A DNA stretch of 59,976 bases from Nitrospira sp. UW-LDO-01 (GTDB lineage: Bacteria > Nitrospirota > Nitrospiria > Nitrospirales > Nitrospiraceae): positions 1-59,976 of the forward strand of contig NIUT01000012.1 in assembly GCA_002254365.1 (NCBI GenBank). Reading direction: 5' to 3'. The number at the start of each line of letters is the position of its first letter. Position 1 is the stretch's first letter. A model generated the notes under the pieces. That model was not told the origin of the DNA and did not search any database. It saw nothing but the letters and a program-made list of their open reading frames with translations. Made by a program: the position numbers and the translations under genes. Shown piece by piece: positions 46,065-56,041 of this stretch.

Positions 46065-47810
46065 TTAGGGTCTGCTGGGCCTGTCACTAGGGGAGCCTTG
46101 GGGCATGACCGCAGGAGGCTCGAGGCGCTCAAGCATATCTTGCTTGAGTCTGGTCGGTTCCTCAATCCGATTGTCACGCTGCAAGGAATTGACATCTCGT
46201 GCTTTTCTGGCGTTGAGTTCGGCCATGTCTGCGTCGTCTCGAATCAAATGCGGGGTCAAAAAGACAAGCAGGTTCAATTTCTCAGTCTGGCGATTCTGTG
46301 ACTTAAACAACCACCCCAGCCATGGAATATCGCCTAAGAGAGGGATCTTCTTTTCGCTCAGTGTAATGTTGTCGCGCACTAACCCCCCGATAACGAGTGT
46401 CTGTTGGTCTTGAGCGATAGTTGTCGTCTCCATGGAGCGCTTGGTGGTGGTGGGGCCGACGGGGATGCTGGCTGAGCCTGCCCCGATCGTTTGAGCGACA
46501 TTCTCCGCGATCGCGGTAATCTCTTGCTTGATTTCCAGCCGGATCAGGTCATCTTCAAGCACTTGGGGAGTTAACTCCAAGGTCACGCCGACGTCTTTCC
46601 GTTCGATCGTCACCAATGTTCCACCCGTGATGCCTTGGGCTTGCCCGGTTGGGAATGGTCGATTTTCACCGACAACGATCTTTGCCTTTTGGTTATCGGC
46701 GGCTAACACCTGAGGGGTGGAAAGGATGTTCGTATCGGTGAGGTTCATCAGGAGGTTCATAAATGCCCGCACATTCACGGTGTTCAACACGGTCACCGCG
46801 CCGCCAGTCGCCCCACCTGCCGCCACACCACTGATGGCTTGCGCAACGGAGGCGAGTTCCTCTGGCGCTCGGTTGAATCCACCGATCCCTTGCAGAAATC
46901 CAGACTTTCCCGCGCCTAATACCTGAGTTGGGTCGGTGCCGATTTGCCGTAAGCGGTCAACTTGAACTTCCAAGATTACTGCTTCAACAAAGACCTGTTT
47001 ACGCCGGATGTCTAAGTCATGAATCACGGCATGGATGTGAGTCCATGCATTTTTGGTTGAGCTGACGATAATTGAGTTCGTGGCCTTATCTGCAAACACC
47101 TGGACAGGAGCTTCAAATTCCGTCAGCGGCCTGATCGGGGGCCGAACGCCGGGTGTGATTTGAGCCACGGTTTGAGAGCGGGCCACTAAATTGGTAAGAA
47201 CCGCAGCAAGATCTGTGGCGTTGGCGTGTTTGAGCTTGTAGACAAACACCCCCCGCTCAGGCGGGAGATCACCCATCGGTACGATTTGATAGAGATTGCC
47301 ATCCTTTTTAACGACCGCGATGCGAGCCGCTTCGAGTGCCGCCACGAACATGCTGAACGCCTGGTCCGGAGAGACTTTGGTTGGGGAAAATGCCGATATC
47401 TTTCCCCCTTGCTTTTTGATGGTTTCATCCAGCACGAAGTTTTTGCCGGTGAGCTCCCCAATGAACCTGGCAAAGACAGGGATATCAATTTCGTTGAAAT
47501 CCAGAGAGACCTTGGCCGGTTGCGAGCCCGTTCCTTGGGCGAACAGATCGAGTGGAAAGAGCGCCGACCAGCAGAGTGCCGCCGCTACCAGATAGGTGCC
47601 CACCCATCTAGCCGTAGGTAAAACACGTGGGAGACTTGGATGAAATTGCACGATGGAGCTAGGAATTCCGTGGTTCTCCCGAAAGTCAGCAACTGCGTTT
47701 GACCGTACCATAGGCAGATCCAAGGACACAACCAGGATTACATTTTGTGGTAGTCCGAGCCCGATACTCGTGTTAGCCAGCTCTCCAACTGGGATATGAA
47801 GCATCTCCAA
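46065..47810 (-). CDS. GspD/PilQ-type secretin
   Basis: The 581-codon frame includes an N0-like domain (VSLDFNEIDIPVFARFIGEL), N1-type repeats (VFVYKLKHANATDLAAVLTN), and the secretin C-domain with STPQVLAADNQKAKIVVGE, VGVTLELTPQVLEDD, and SEKKIPLLGDIPWLGWLFKS. It forms the outer-membrane channel of a type II secretion or type IV pilus system. A hydrophobic signal-like stretch lies at about residues 69-91, so the true start may be the ATG at codon 34 or later. No other secretion genes adjoin it; the divergent neighbour is the giant TPR protein. Confidence 0.88.
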   Translation of the reverse strand: MEMLHIPVGELANTSIGLGLPQNVILVVSLDLPMVRSNAVADFRENHGIPSSIVQFHPSLPRVLPTARWVGTYLVAAALCWSALFPLDLFAQGTGSQPAKVSLDFNEIDIPVFARFIGELTGKNFVLDETIKKQGGKISAFSPTKVSPDQAFSMFVAALEAARIAVVKKDGNLYQIVPMGDLPPERGVFVYKLKHANATDLAAVLTNLVARSQTVAQITPGVRPPIRPLTEFEAPVQVFADKATNSIIVSSTKNAWTHIHAVIHDLDIRRKQVFVEAVILEVQVDRLRQIGTDPTQVLGAGKSGFLQGIGGFNRAPEELASVAQAISGVAAGGATGGAVTVLNTVNVRAFMNLLMNLTDTNILSTPQVLAADNQKAKIVVGENRPFPTGQAQGITGGTLVTIERKDVGVTLELTPQVLEDDLIRLEIKQEITAIAENVAQTIGAGSASIPVGPTTTKRSMETTTIAQDQQTLVIGGLVRDNITLSEKKIPLLGDIPWLGWLFKSQNRQTEKLNLLVFLTPHLIRDDADMAELNARKARDVNSLQRDNRIEEPTRLKQDMLERLEPPAVMPQGSPSDRPSRP

Positions 47811-48227
47811 GTCCTTGTCTGCTCAACCGAAACGGAGCAGGTGGGCAGTGTCTTGCCTGTATTCCCTAAACTAATGAATTTCATGAAAAAGCCGATAATC
47901 AATTGAAAAAGGATGGGTATCGGAACAGAGCAAGGAGCAACTCGTTTAAGCCGACTGGCGCTGGTAGGGCATGGACGTCTGTTGTTCGTACAGGAAACTA
48001 GTGGTGGGCGGGCTGGTGCGAGCGCAGTCATAGACCAAAAGCGTAAGGAATAAAGTAGTTAGGTCATTTGATATCAATAGGTTACAAGGCTGCCCGTTGA
48101 ATTTCTACGGTTTCTGACTCCCGAGCATCTTTCTTTCGGTCTTAGGCTTGCTGAGGAGATCAAGCGGGAGACTTCGGAAGAGTGTCCATTGGGCTCTTAG
48201 GCACTGGAGATCTGCTAAGGTTAATCC
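47811..48227 (+). other. Divergent intergenic region, secretin/TPR genes
   Basis: These 417 bp separate the secretin (minus) from the large TPR protein (plus), so promoters for both should be here. No clear -35/-10 pair or operator was recognised. No small gene was identified. Confidence 0.5.
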
Positions 48228-51200
48228 GTGCGTTGGAATAAGAAACCCTCAATAAAATCAGATAAGACGGAGACGATCCGTACGCCGAAGCGTGGGGTAG
48301 TCGGCTACAGCAGGAAGAGTGCGCTGCTGGAAGAGGCGATTACCCAAATGAACGCAGGGAAGTATGGGCGGTCATCCGCTGCGCTCAAGGAACTGCTGGC
48401 CCTCGACCCAGTGAATATGGAGGCGCGACGGCTTTTCGCGACCCTTCATCTTCGACTGGGAAGCCTCATTCCCGCAAGAGAAGCGTTCGACGGCCTGCTT
48501 GCCGAAGCCTTTCAGCGCCAAGACTACTGGCTCGCAGAATCCTTACTCCGTGAGTACCTCGCCGCCGGTCCGCGCTGTGTGCCCTACCTTGAAAAACTTG
48601 GGACCATCTATCAAGAAAAGGGAAATGTCCTTGAAGCCGTTGAAGAGTACGGAAAGGCTGTCGATATCTTAATTGAAGATCCGGATCCCGAACGTCCGGA
48701 TCATGCAGGGCAACTCTATTCAAAAATACGCGAACTGGCCCCGGCGAGCCCTGTGGCGTTTCGCTTGGCTTCCTTTTTTGATGCGGAAACCGGCCAGTTA
48801 GTGCCACGTCAACCGAGTGTCCTCGGGACCGACACTGTCCTACATCAAGACCTTCTTGACGAAGACTCACGGGAAGAAATCGCTCCTTCTAGAGCGGCTG
48901 GAGTGATGCCATGGGAAGTCCAAGTTTCCCCTGAGGGGGTGGGGCCATCGGGTGCAACGTCGTCTCCAGGTGAAAGTGCACAACCAACTACGCAATCCGA
49001 CCGCAGTACTGATCCTCTGCAACACGTTCAGTCTTCTGACCACAGTCTAGACCAGTCGCGCGAGCTTCCAGCTGCCGAGGGAGAACCTGCTGGCATCAAC
49101 GCTCAAACTCATCGACAGGCCGAAGACTCTATCCCAGAGGCTGGACAGGTTCCGACTGTAACGGAGATAGCTCGGTTCACAGAGCAGGAGGTGGCCAGCG
49201 ATTCTCCTCCTTCGCTCGACCCCGTAGATTCCCAAGCAGAGATCTCTATGGCGCCGTTGGACGCGCATCGTGATGTGGTGGATACCGATTCTGCCACGCT
49301 TCAGGCACCGGAGCTAGTGCCGTCTGGAGCTGCAGAGGCAACAGCTGTCGTAGAGGACTGTCCCGCATCCGCAGCGACGAGGGTGGATCCTGAGCAGGCA
49401 GTCGACCCTTCTGGCAGTTTCTCCGCGGATATGGCGGAACCCAGTCTGCCACCCCAGTCTGAGACCGACAAAGAGCCCATCCCATCTGTTAGGACAGATG
49501 CATCACTTTCAGCGTCGATACTGGTCTCAAACAACGAGAAAGCCTCTCGTTCGACCGACCAAGTCGAGCCGATGAAAGCAGAAGAGAGCGCCGGCTCTAC
49601 CGATTCGCCCATCGCTTCCGCACCAGTCGCGGTCGATGAAACAGCTCAGCCTTGGAAGCAACCAGGGTTTTCATGGAAATCCGTCTTTGATACAGCCTGG
49701 AAGTTCGGAGAGCAATCTCCTCCAAAGGATGAGTCAACGGCTCCAGCGCCGACTCGTCTGGATAAGATTGTTACAGACACTCCCCCTGTCCCAACCCCAC
49801 AGGACCAGATGATCCAGGAATCCGGAACAGAGATTCCAACGGGAGAGAAAGAAGCTCAGAAAAAAGATGAAGAGCCGTCAAAATCGCCGATTGCACCAAT
49901 GCCATGGGATCAGGTGCAGGAGTCGGTGCTCTCGATCCCTTCCGTCGAGATGGGTCCTCCGATTGTGGCAGAACCCCTCGAACAATCCGTGGAGCAACCA
50001 CAAGCGTCAGACAGCTCTCCACAAGTTTGTGAGAGTCAACTGCCATCTTCACCATTGACCAAGAGTCCTGCTCCAGAGCCGGACACATTTACGTTTGCAC
50101 AAGATGGTCCAGTCGCGCACTCAGAGGAACGGCACGATTCGGTCGTGGAGACGGGCGAGCCATCCGTGACGAACCAAGATACAGCGCAGATTGCGGAGTC
50201 AGCGCCGTTGTTCTCCCTCGTACAATCATCGCACGCCGACGATGTGGTATCGATTTCCTCACAGGAGTCTCCAGCTCAAACCTGCACCAAGGACTCGAGT
50301 CTAGACTTAGCCACGGATCAGCACGAAGTGCATGGTAACCCGACCGAGTTTTCCATCAAACAAGAGCAGCCCCACCTCAGTGACGTGACTGAGGAGATTG
50401 AGCAAGGTCCCAAGGCGGAATTCCAGACGCCTGATTCTCAACCTGTCGACAAGGCCCTCCCCGAGGAAAGCGAGACCATTCGAGCTGTTGAGCCTGCTCC
50501 CATCGAACCACGTGCAACGGAGTCCATTGTAGAGAATGGTGGGGGCTTGCCCGAGACTCCGCAAGCATCAAGGGTGGTGCTTCCCGACGATCAGTCTCCA
50601 GAGGTGATGAACGTTCAAGCCCGCTCTCCGATTCCTGAGCCCATACCGGCTCAACAAGAGCGGATGGAGGCTGATGACTGGATGCAAGCAGGTCAAGAGC
50701 CTGTTGCGACCGCCGTCGCACCGGCGGACCCGGCGATTCTTGAGCGGCAGGAAGTCAGCCAGCCACTGCCGGCGGCTCACGAGACTGATGCTGCGTTCGT
50801 CGAATCTTCGGGGATCAAGAGGGCGCCGGAGGCGAGAACGCGTGTTGAGGAACCAGCACAGAGGCAAAAATCTACTGCAATTGTAAATGGGCTGGGAATA
50901 GCGATCCTAGGCTTCCTGCGTAGCTGCTTCTCGACCACTCAGGCCATCGTGAGGACTGTGGTCGGGTTGACGCTGCTGATCGGGGTCTGTGCCGCGCTTG
51001 GTCTTGGAGCGCTGGCCCTGACATGGATGATCATGGAAGAACCGCCGTCACCGACTTTTCAGAGTTTTACGACGACGCCGCAACAGACCATCGTTGGGGC
51101 TCAAAAGAATGCATACACGCTGCTGCTTGGGATCGATGCCCCAGCGGGGCAAGATCCTCTCCGCGCTGGGGGTGAGGGGCAATCTGCCATCGGAGACCAC

Positions 51201-52328
51201 ATAACCGCATTGAGTTGCTTCGGAACTCCTGGGGCAGAAACAGGTGATCGGTCGAGTGCGTCCGGCAGCACCATGCGTGGATGGGTTCGAGGATCGGACC
51301 CAATTGGCCAATTCAAGTCGAATCAGGGGACCATTCAAGGATGGGGGAGCCGACATCAGGCGACGCTTGACCGGTATCGTCAATGGCAAAAGCTTCCATT
51401 CGAAGACTGGGGCTACGGTCAACCTGCCCGTCCACCCTGCGAGGCGATGGTGTTTGCCCACCAACTGCATGTAGCCGATGGATTCGTACAAGGGACGGAC
51501 GTTGCTGTCGATCGGCTTGAAACCGACATGGAGATGTGGCGCGTCGTACTGAGCCAGGCACGGACGCTCCCTGTGAAAATGTTGGCGCTGCAAGCGATCA
51601 ACGACGACATTGCCCTCGCCTCGGGGTTGCTCGTCCGTTCGGATTTCGACACAAAACATCTAGGGCGCATCACCAAGTTTGTACGACCTCTCGACCAAGC
51701 CGAGCTGTCGTTGCGGTGGCCGATGCAAAGCGAACTAGTTTCGGCTGGGAAGATCTATGAGAGTCAGTTAAAAGCCGCGAGAGCTGAAGGTCAGGCAATA
51801 TCCGCGATGGTGGTATCGGCACTGCCTTTACCGAAACAGCGCCGGCTCAATGACTATGCCAAGTATTACGAAGCGTCGTACCAAGTCACCGGAGAAAAGC
51901 ATTATGATTCCCTGCCGAAGTGGAAAGACCATCTGCGTTTTCCTGCGGCTGGTGTGATGGATTATCTTGCCAACCCGATTGAGAATCTGGTCGGCATTGC
52001 CCCGCTGCCCGCATGGGATGTGTACAATGGAATGATGGTGGATACAGATGCCCATCTCAGGTTGGCGAGTTTACAGGCGTGGTTGCGACGCGGATCTTCA
52101 GAGGGAGATCTTCCCAACAAGATCGCCAAAGCTGGGCAGAATTTCTACGATCCCTACACGGGCCTCCCGATGTTGGTGAATCAGAAAAAGGGCCTACTGT
52201 ACAGTGTCGGCCACGATGGTAAGGATCAAGATGCAGATCCACAAGTAGATGTGGTCGTAGAGCTTCCCGGCACATATACCTCCGCCAGCCAGGCGAAATC
52301 CTCCGCCTCTTCATCGAAATCGAAATAG
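48228..52328 (+). CDS. Very large TPR, disordered, membrane-spanning protein with pseudopilin-like C-terminus
   Basis: The 1366-residue protein is not a recognised family. Residues 1 to about 200 form TPR-like repeats (ITQMNAGKYGRSSAALKEL, LGTIYQEKGNVLEAVEEYG). From about 215 to 880 there is a low-complexity region rich in Pro, Glu, Ser and Gln, with short repeated words MPWEVQ, FSWKSVFDTAWKFG and MPWDQVQ. A membrane segment lies at about 905-934 (VVGLTLLIGVCAALGLGALAL). The remaining 430 residues are probably periplasmic and end in FYDPYTGLPMLVNQKKG and LLYSVGHDGKDQDADPQVDV, like the calcium-binding tail of pseudopilins. The start is GTG with AAGG upstream. Confidence 0.75.
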   Translation: MRWNKKPSIKSDKTETIRTPKRGVVGYSRKSALLEEAITQMNAGKYGRSSAALKELLALDPVNMEARRLFATLHLRLGSLIPAREAFDGLLAEAFQRQDYWLAESLLREYLAAGPRCVPYLEKLGTIYQEKGNVLEAVEEYGKAVDILIEDPDPERPDHAGQLYSKIRELAPASPVAFRLASFFDAETGQLVPRQPSVLGTDTVLHQDLLDEDSREEIAPSRAAGVMPWEVQVSPEGVGPSGATSSPGESAQPTTQSDRSTDPLQHVQSSDHSLDQSRELPAAEGEPAGINAQTHRQAEDSIPEAGQVPTVTEIARFTEQEVASDSPPSLDPVDSQAEISMAPLDAHRDVVDTDSATLQAPELVPSGAAEATAVVEDCPASAATRVDPEQAVDPSGSFSADMAEPSLPPQSETDKEPIPSVRTDASLSASILVSNNEKASRSTDQVEPMKAEESAGSTDSPIASAPVAVDETAQPWKQPGFSWKSVFDTAWKFGEQSPPKDESTAPAPTRLDKIVTDTPPVPTPQDQMIQESGTEIPTGEKEAQKKDEEPSKSPIAPMPWDQVQESVLSIPSVEMGPPIVAEPLEQSVEQPQASDSSPQVCESQLPSSPLTKSPAPEPDTFTFAQDGPVAHSEERHDSVVETGEPSVTNQDTAQIAESAPLFSLVQSSHADDVVSISSQESPAQTCTKDSSLDLATDQHEVHGNPTEFSIKQEQPHLSDVTEEIEQGPKAEFQTPDSQPVDKALPEESETIRAVEPAPIEPRATESIVENGGGLPETPQASRVVLPDDQSPEVMNVQARSPIPEPIPAQQERMEADDWMQAGQEPVATAVAPADPAILERQEVSQPLPAAHETDAAFVESSGIKRAPEARTRVEEPAQRQKSTAIVNGLGIAILGFLRSCFSTTQAIVRTVVGLTLLIGVCAALGLGALALTWMIMEEPPSPTFQSFTTTPQQTIVGAQKNAYTLLLGIDAPAGQDPLRAGGEGQSAIGDHITALSCFGTPGAETGDRSSASGSTMRGWVRGSDPIGQFKSNQGTIQGWGSRHQATLDRYRQWQKLPFEDWGYGQPARPPCEAMVFAHQLHVADGFVQGTDVAVDRLETDMEMWRVVLSQARTLPVKMLALQAINDDIALASGLLVRSDFDTKHLGRITKFVRPLDQAELSLRWPMQSELVSAGKIYESQLKAARAEGQAISAMVVSALPLPKQRRLNDYAKYYEASYQVTGEKHYDSLPKWKDHLRFPAAGVMDYLANPIENLVGIAPLPAWDVYNGMMVDTDAHLRLASLQAWLRRGSSEGDLPNKIAKAGQNFYDPYTGLPMLVNQKKGLLYSVGHDGKDQDADPQVDVVVELPGTYTSASQAKSSASSSKSK

Positions 52329-52466
52329 GCCTGGTCCGACTACTCCTGGGCTGTCTCATCGGCGCTCCCTTGACAGTACGGAAAGTATTTCACACAATCA
52401 GCGGTCTGCCCACCGTGAAAGGACGGCCATGGAGCACGTACCACCATCAGTTGCGGCGGTCACATC

Positions 52467-53912
52467 GTGAAGAAGGGTACGGTCTGTCCGACTCGGATTC
52501 CGACGCAGATCGTTTCGAACGAAGAGTTCCGCCCCATTCCTCAGACGAGACAGCAGCATCGTGTCGAGCAAGTAGCTGAGGGTCTGATAGAACGGGCGGT
52601 GACTCGTAGCGGAGTGACCAGGCGAGAGTTCTTGAACGCAACCAGCGGAATGGCTGTGGCTCTGTTGGCCATGAACACCGCATTCGGCAGATTTTTTAAT
52701 ATTGAAGAAATCGAGATCTTCGAGACCTCGGCGTTCGCGGAACAACAGGGCGCTCCCTATTTTATCTTCGACGTGCAAACTCACTATGTCGGATCCGGCT
52801 ATGACCCTACTGATGCGGAAGCGAATCGCAAAGGCGCCGTGTCCAAACACGCGTTGCTGTCGTTGCGGCGGTCCATCCGTGAGTCCGGGCTCAATCCACG
52901 ATTGGCTGGTGATCGGGGTACCCTCGATGACTTGTCCTGGAAGAATTTCATCAAGGAAGTATTTTTTGACAGCGAAACCGCGATTGGCCTGATCAGTACG
53001 CCGCCTGGGCCCTATCCACAAGAAGCCGTCGTCCCACCAAAGGAAATGGCCCATATCCGAGACGAGGTTAATCGGTTAGCCGGCTCACAACGGATGTTGG
53101 CCCATGGTCTGGTGACGCCCCAGTTGGGTGTTGCCGATTTGGACTTCATGGCCATGCAAGCCGAGACGCTCAAGGTCGATGCCTGGAAGTGCTACACCGG
53201 ATCCTGTCCAAAGGGATTCGACCGAGGCTGGCGGATGGATGATGAACGGATCGCCTATCCGATGCTGGAGCAAGCGAGAAAACTGGGCATCAAGCGAATC
53301 TGTGTCCACAAGGGACTGCCACTAGGTCCTGTGCCGGACTACAATCATCCGAGAGACTTGATTCGGGCGGCCAAAGACTTTCCCGATCTTAACTTTTTGG
53401 TGTATCACTCGGGTCTTCGAGGTGTCACGTCGATCGAACAGATCTTTGCCAAGACCGGTGAAATTCCATGGACCACAGAATTCTGCCGGATGAAGGAGGC
53501 TGAGCCTGGTATCTCCAATATCTATATGGAGCTGGGATCGACGTTTGCCCAGTTGGTGACCACCTATCCTTTGATTTGTGCGCACCTGCTGGGACGGGTC
53601 ATTCATGCGTTCGGCGTCGACCACGTCTTGTGGGGAACGGATTCGATCTGGTATGGAACACCTCAATGGCAAATTGAAGCCTTTCGACGATTTCAGATTC
53701 CCGAGGCATTGATCCAAGAACACCACTATCAACCTCTGACCAGACAGATCAAAGAACGAATCTTTGGTCTCAATGCGGCGACGGTGTTCGGGATTGATGT
53801 GGAGACGATACGACACGAGGTGCCACGTGACGCTCTGGGCCGGCTCCGTATGAGCTACCTGGAGGAGGGGCCGGAGCCGAGTCGTCGGGTCTATGGGTGG
53901 ATCGCGGGGTGA
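52467..53912 (+). CDS. Tat-exported amidohydrolase-2 family protein
   Basis: The 481-residue protein has a twin-Arg motif with a hydrophobic segment (TRREFLNATSGMAVALLAMN) at about residues 51-70, after an extended N-terminus. The following domain is amidohydrolase-like (FIFDVQTHYVGSGYD, KRICVHKGLPLGPV, FLVYHSGL, HVLWGTDSIWYGTPQWQ), with metal-type His/Asp positions; a TIM-barrel decarboxylase or hydrolase. The substrate is unknown. The Tat export implies a folded metalloprotein in the periplasm. The GTG start has little Shine-Dalgarno support. Confidence 0.8.
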   Translation: MKKGTVCPTRIPTQIVSNEEFRPIPQTRQQHRVEQVAEGLIERAVTRSGVTRREFLNATSGMAVALLAMNTAFGRFFNIEEIEIFETSAFAEQQGAPYFIFDVQTHYVGSGYDPTDAEANRKGAVSKHALLSLRRSIRESGLNPRLAGDRGTLDDLSWKNFIKEVFFDSETAIGLISTPPGPYPQEAVVPPKEMAHIRDEVNRLAGSQRMLAHGLVTPQLGVADLDFMAMQAETLKVDAWKCYTGSCPKGFDRGWRMDDERIAYPMLEQARKLGIKRICVHKGLPLGPVPDYNHPRDLIRAAKDFPDLNFLVYHSGLRGVTSIEQIFAKTGEIPWTTEFCRMKEAEPGISNIYMELGSTFAQLVTTYPLICAHLLGRVIHAFGVDHVLWGTDSIWYGTPQWQIEAFRRFQIPEALIQEHHYQPLTRQIKERIFGLNAATVFGIDVETIRHEVPRDALGRLRMSYLEEGPEPSRRVYGWIAG

Positions 53913-54074
53913 GTTGGGCAACGGTACCCCATGTTCGCTGCCCGCTCAGCACGCACGTAAGAATGATGTGGATAGTTGACCAATAAGAGGTGGTGCTTGG
54001 CGCATGTGCACAATCAAGGCATGGACCAGCCTCGTTCATCATGTGTGACAGGAAAATAGAGAGGAGATGAGATA

Positions 54075-54758
54075 ATGAAGAGTGAAATCCTATATCCGGG
54101 GGCGTTTCCCATGGCCCGTGTGGAGTTAGGCAATGGAGAGCAAATCAAGGCGGAGTCAGGTGCGATGGTAGCCTGCTCGCCGACTATCGATATTGAGAGC
54201 AAGATGGAAGGCGGATTTTTGGGAGCCCTCTCACGAAAGTTTCTGACCGGAGAAAAGTTTTTTTTCCAGACACTCAAAGCCACTCGAGGAGCCGGTGAAG
54301 TCTTGCTGGCTCCGACGGTGCCGGGGGAAATTGTTGTCTTGGAGCTCGATGGGGTCAATGAGTACATGGTGCAGAAGGATGGGTTTTTGGCCGGGGCGGA
54401 TGGGGTGACCATCGACAGTCAGATGCAGAGTATGAGTCGAGGGTTGTTGGGTGGCGAAGGGTTTTTCATTCTGAAGATGAGTGGGAAGGGGATGCTTCTG
54501 CTTAACAGCTTTGGGGCTGTTCACAAGATCGAATTGAAGCCAGGCCAGGAATACATTGTGGACAACAGTCATCTGGTCGCCTGGTCGACCACAACGTCCT
54601 ACAACATTGAGAAGGCCACCTCGGGATGGGTGGCGAGTTTTACCTCGGGCGAAGGCTTTGTCTGTCGATTCCGTGGGCCGGGTGTTGTCTACATTCAGAG
54701 CCGGAATCCTGGTGGCTTTGGAGCGTGGGTCAGACAGTTCATCCCCGTCACTGAGTAG
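54075..54758 (+). CDS. AIM24/TIGR00266 family protein
   Basis: The 227-residue protein starts MKSEILYPGAFPMARVEL and has the AIM24 repeats GEQIKAESGAMVACSP, the aromatic GFVCRFRGPGVVYIQSRNP, and a repeated beta-structure. AIM24 proteins form beta-sandwich folds found in bacteria and mitochondria; function is unclear. A GGAGATGAG stretch precedes the ATG. The next gene (M48 protease) is 134 bp downstream and may be co-transcribed. Confidence 0.85.
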   Translation: MKSEILYPGAFPMARVELGNGEQIKAESGAMVACSPTIDIESKMEGGFLGALSRKFLTGEKFFFQTLKATRGAGEVLLAPTVPGEIVVLELDGVNEYMVQKDGFLAGADGVTIDSQMQSMSRGLLGGEGFFILKMSGKGMLLLNSFGAVHKIELKPGQEYIVDNSHLVAWSTTTSYNIEKATSGWVASFTSGEGFVCRFRGPGVVYIQSRNPGGFGAWVRQFIPVTE

Positions 54759-54892
54759 CGATGGCTGAAAATGGCCACCAACTTTGTTCTCGGCTCGCAG
54801 AAAATCCTCACCGTACCCCGGAGGGTACGCTTCCGGTTTCCGCTTGCCTGCGGCCTCGTTGGCAACCATTTTGAGCTGCCGCAAGTCTTGCA

Positions 54893-56041
54893 ATGACAAT
54901 AGATACTCCTAACGCGCTCTGCTTCGGTGATGAGTTCCCTGCCAGCGGGACGCCTTGCCTTGTCCATGTTGAAGGCCAGGGGTTGACGATCGCGTTTCTC
55001 TCGGATCGTGAGGAGGGCGAGAGTCGATCGGAGTTCGTGGAATTTTCAGAACTCACGATCTCTGCGGGCGGGTTAGATCATAATCAGCTCGTTGCGGCAT
55101 GGGCGAGTTCAGCTGGGCAGCGGACGCTGTATCTGAAAAGCCCCGAGCTCATTCGAGCCTTTCGTCAAGCGGCGCCTGCCCACTTGAGTCAGCCGCTGGA
55201 GCAAGCCGCCGAGCAAGTCCGTCAGGTCCGACAACGGCATCGGGTCGTATGGGGGCTTGTCGGCGGAACGATCCTTGCGGTGATGCTGAGCTTGTGGTTT
55301 GGGAGTGACGTATTAGTTGAACTTGCCGTCAATCGCATTCCGGTCGAGTGGGAACAGAAGTTGGGTGAATCAGCCTATCGTGAGTTTCTGACAGGGCAGG
55401 ATGTGATGAAAGATGGACTCGCGGTGGGTGCGGTCAAGGAAATGACCCAGCGCCTAGCCAGTCATGTGCCCCACAATCCGTATCGATTCGATGTCACTGT
55501 GGTGAAGAGCGATGTCGTGAATGCATTTGCACTACCTGGTGGGTATGTTGTTGTCTTCACGGGCTTGATGAAAAAGGCGGACAGTCCGGAAGAAGTGGCG
55601 GGAGTCTTGGCGCATGAGCTGAACCATGTGCTCCAGCGGCATGGCCTTGAACGGATCATTAAACAGCTGGGGTTTGTGGCCGTCGTGTCGATTGTGTTGG
55701 GCAATCCGCCCGGACTGGGTGGGGTCATGAAACAGCTCGGCATTGAATTGATGACGTTGAAGTTTGGCCGCGCGCAGGAGACGGAGGCGGATACCACCGG
55801 GCTTGATCTACTGCATCGTGCCAAGGTGAACCCCGAAGGCATGATCACGTTCTTTCAGCGACTGGCTGAGAAGGATGATGGGCGAGTCGAGTGGCTCTCC
55901 ACCCATCCGATGAGCAGTGCCAGAGCGGATCATCTCAAAGCACGACTCGCGGAGATGCCAAAGCAGACGTCTGAGCCGTTCTCGTTCGAGTGGTCCAAGG
56001 TTCGCGATGCACTGGGTGTGTCATCAGGCTCTGCTCCGTGA
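54893..56041 (+). CDS. M48 family membrane-associated metallopeptidase
   Basis: The 382-residue protein has a single predicted membrane segment at about 120-142 (VWGLVGGTILAVMLSLWFG), then an M48 domain with the zinc motif VLAHELNHVLQRHG (HExxH) and the downstream Glu in QETEADTTGLDLLHRA. It is thus a BepA/Oma1-like protease acting in the periplasm on misassembled envelope proteins. The first 100 residues have an unrelated beta-rich domain. Its stop overlaps the start of the phosphoesterase gene by 4 nt. Confidence 0.9.
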   Translation: MTIDTPNALCFGDEFPASGTPCLVHVEGQGLTIAFLSDREEGESRSEFVEFSELTISAGGLDHNQLVAAWASSAGQRTLYLKSPELIRAFRQAAPAHLSQPLEQAAEQVRQVRQRHRVVWGLVGGTILAVMLSLWFGSDVLVELAVNRIPVEWEQKLGESAYREFLTGQDVMKDGLAVGAVKEMTQRLASHVPHNPYRFDVTVVKSDVVNAFALPGGYVVVFTGLMKKADSPEEVAGVLAHELNHVLQRHGLERIIKQLGFVAVVSIVLGNPPGLGGVMKQLGIELMTLKFGRAQETEADTTGLDLLHRAKVNPEGMITFFQRLAEKDDGRVEWLSTHPMSSARADHLKARLAEMPKQTSEPFSFEWSKVRDALGVSSGSAP

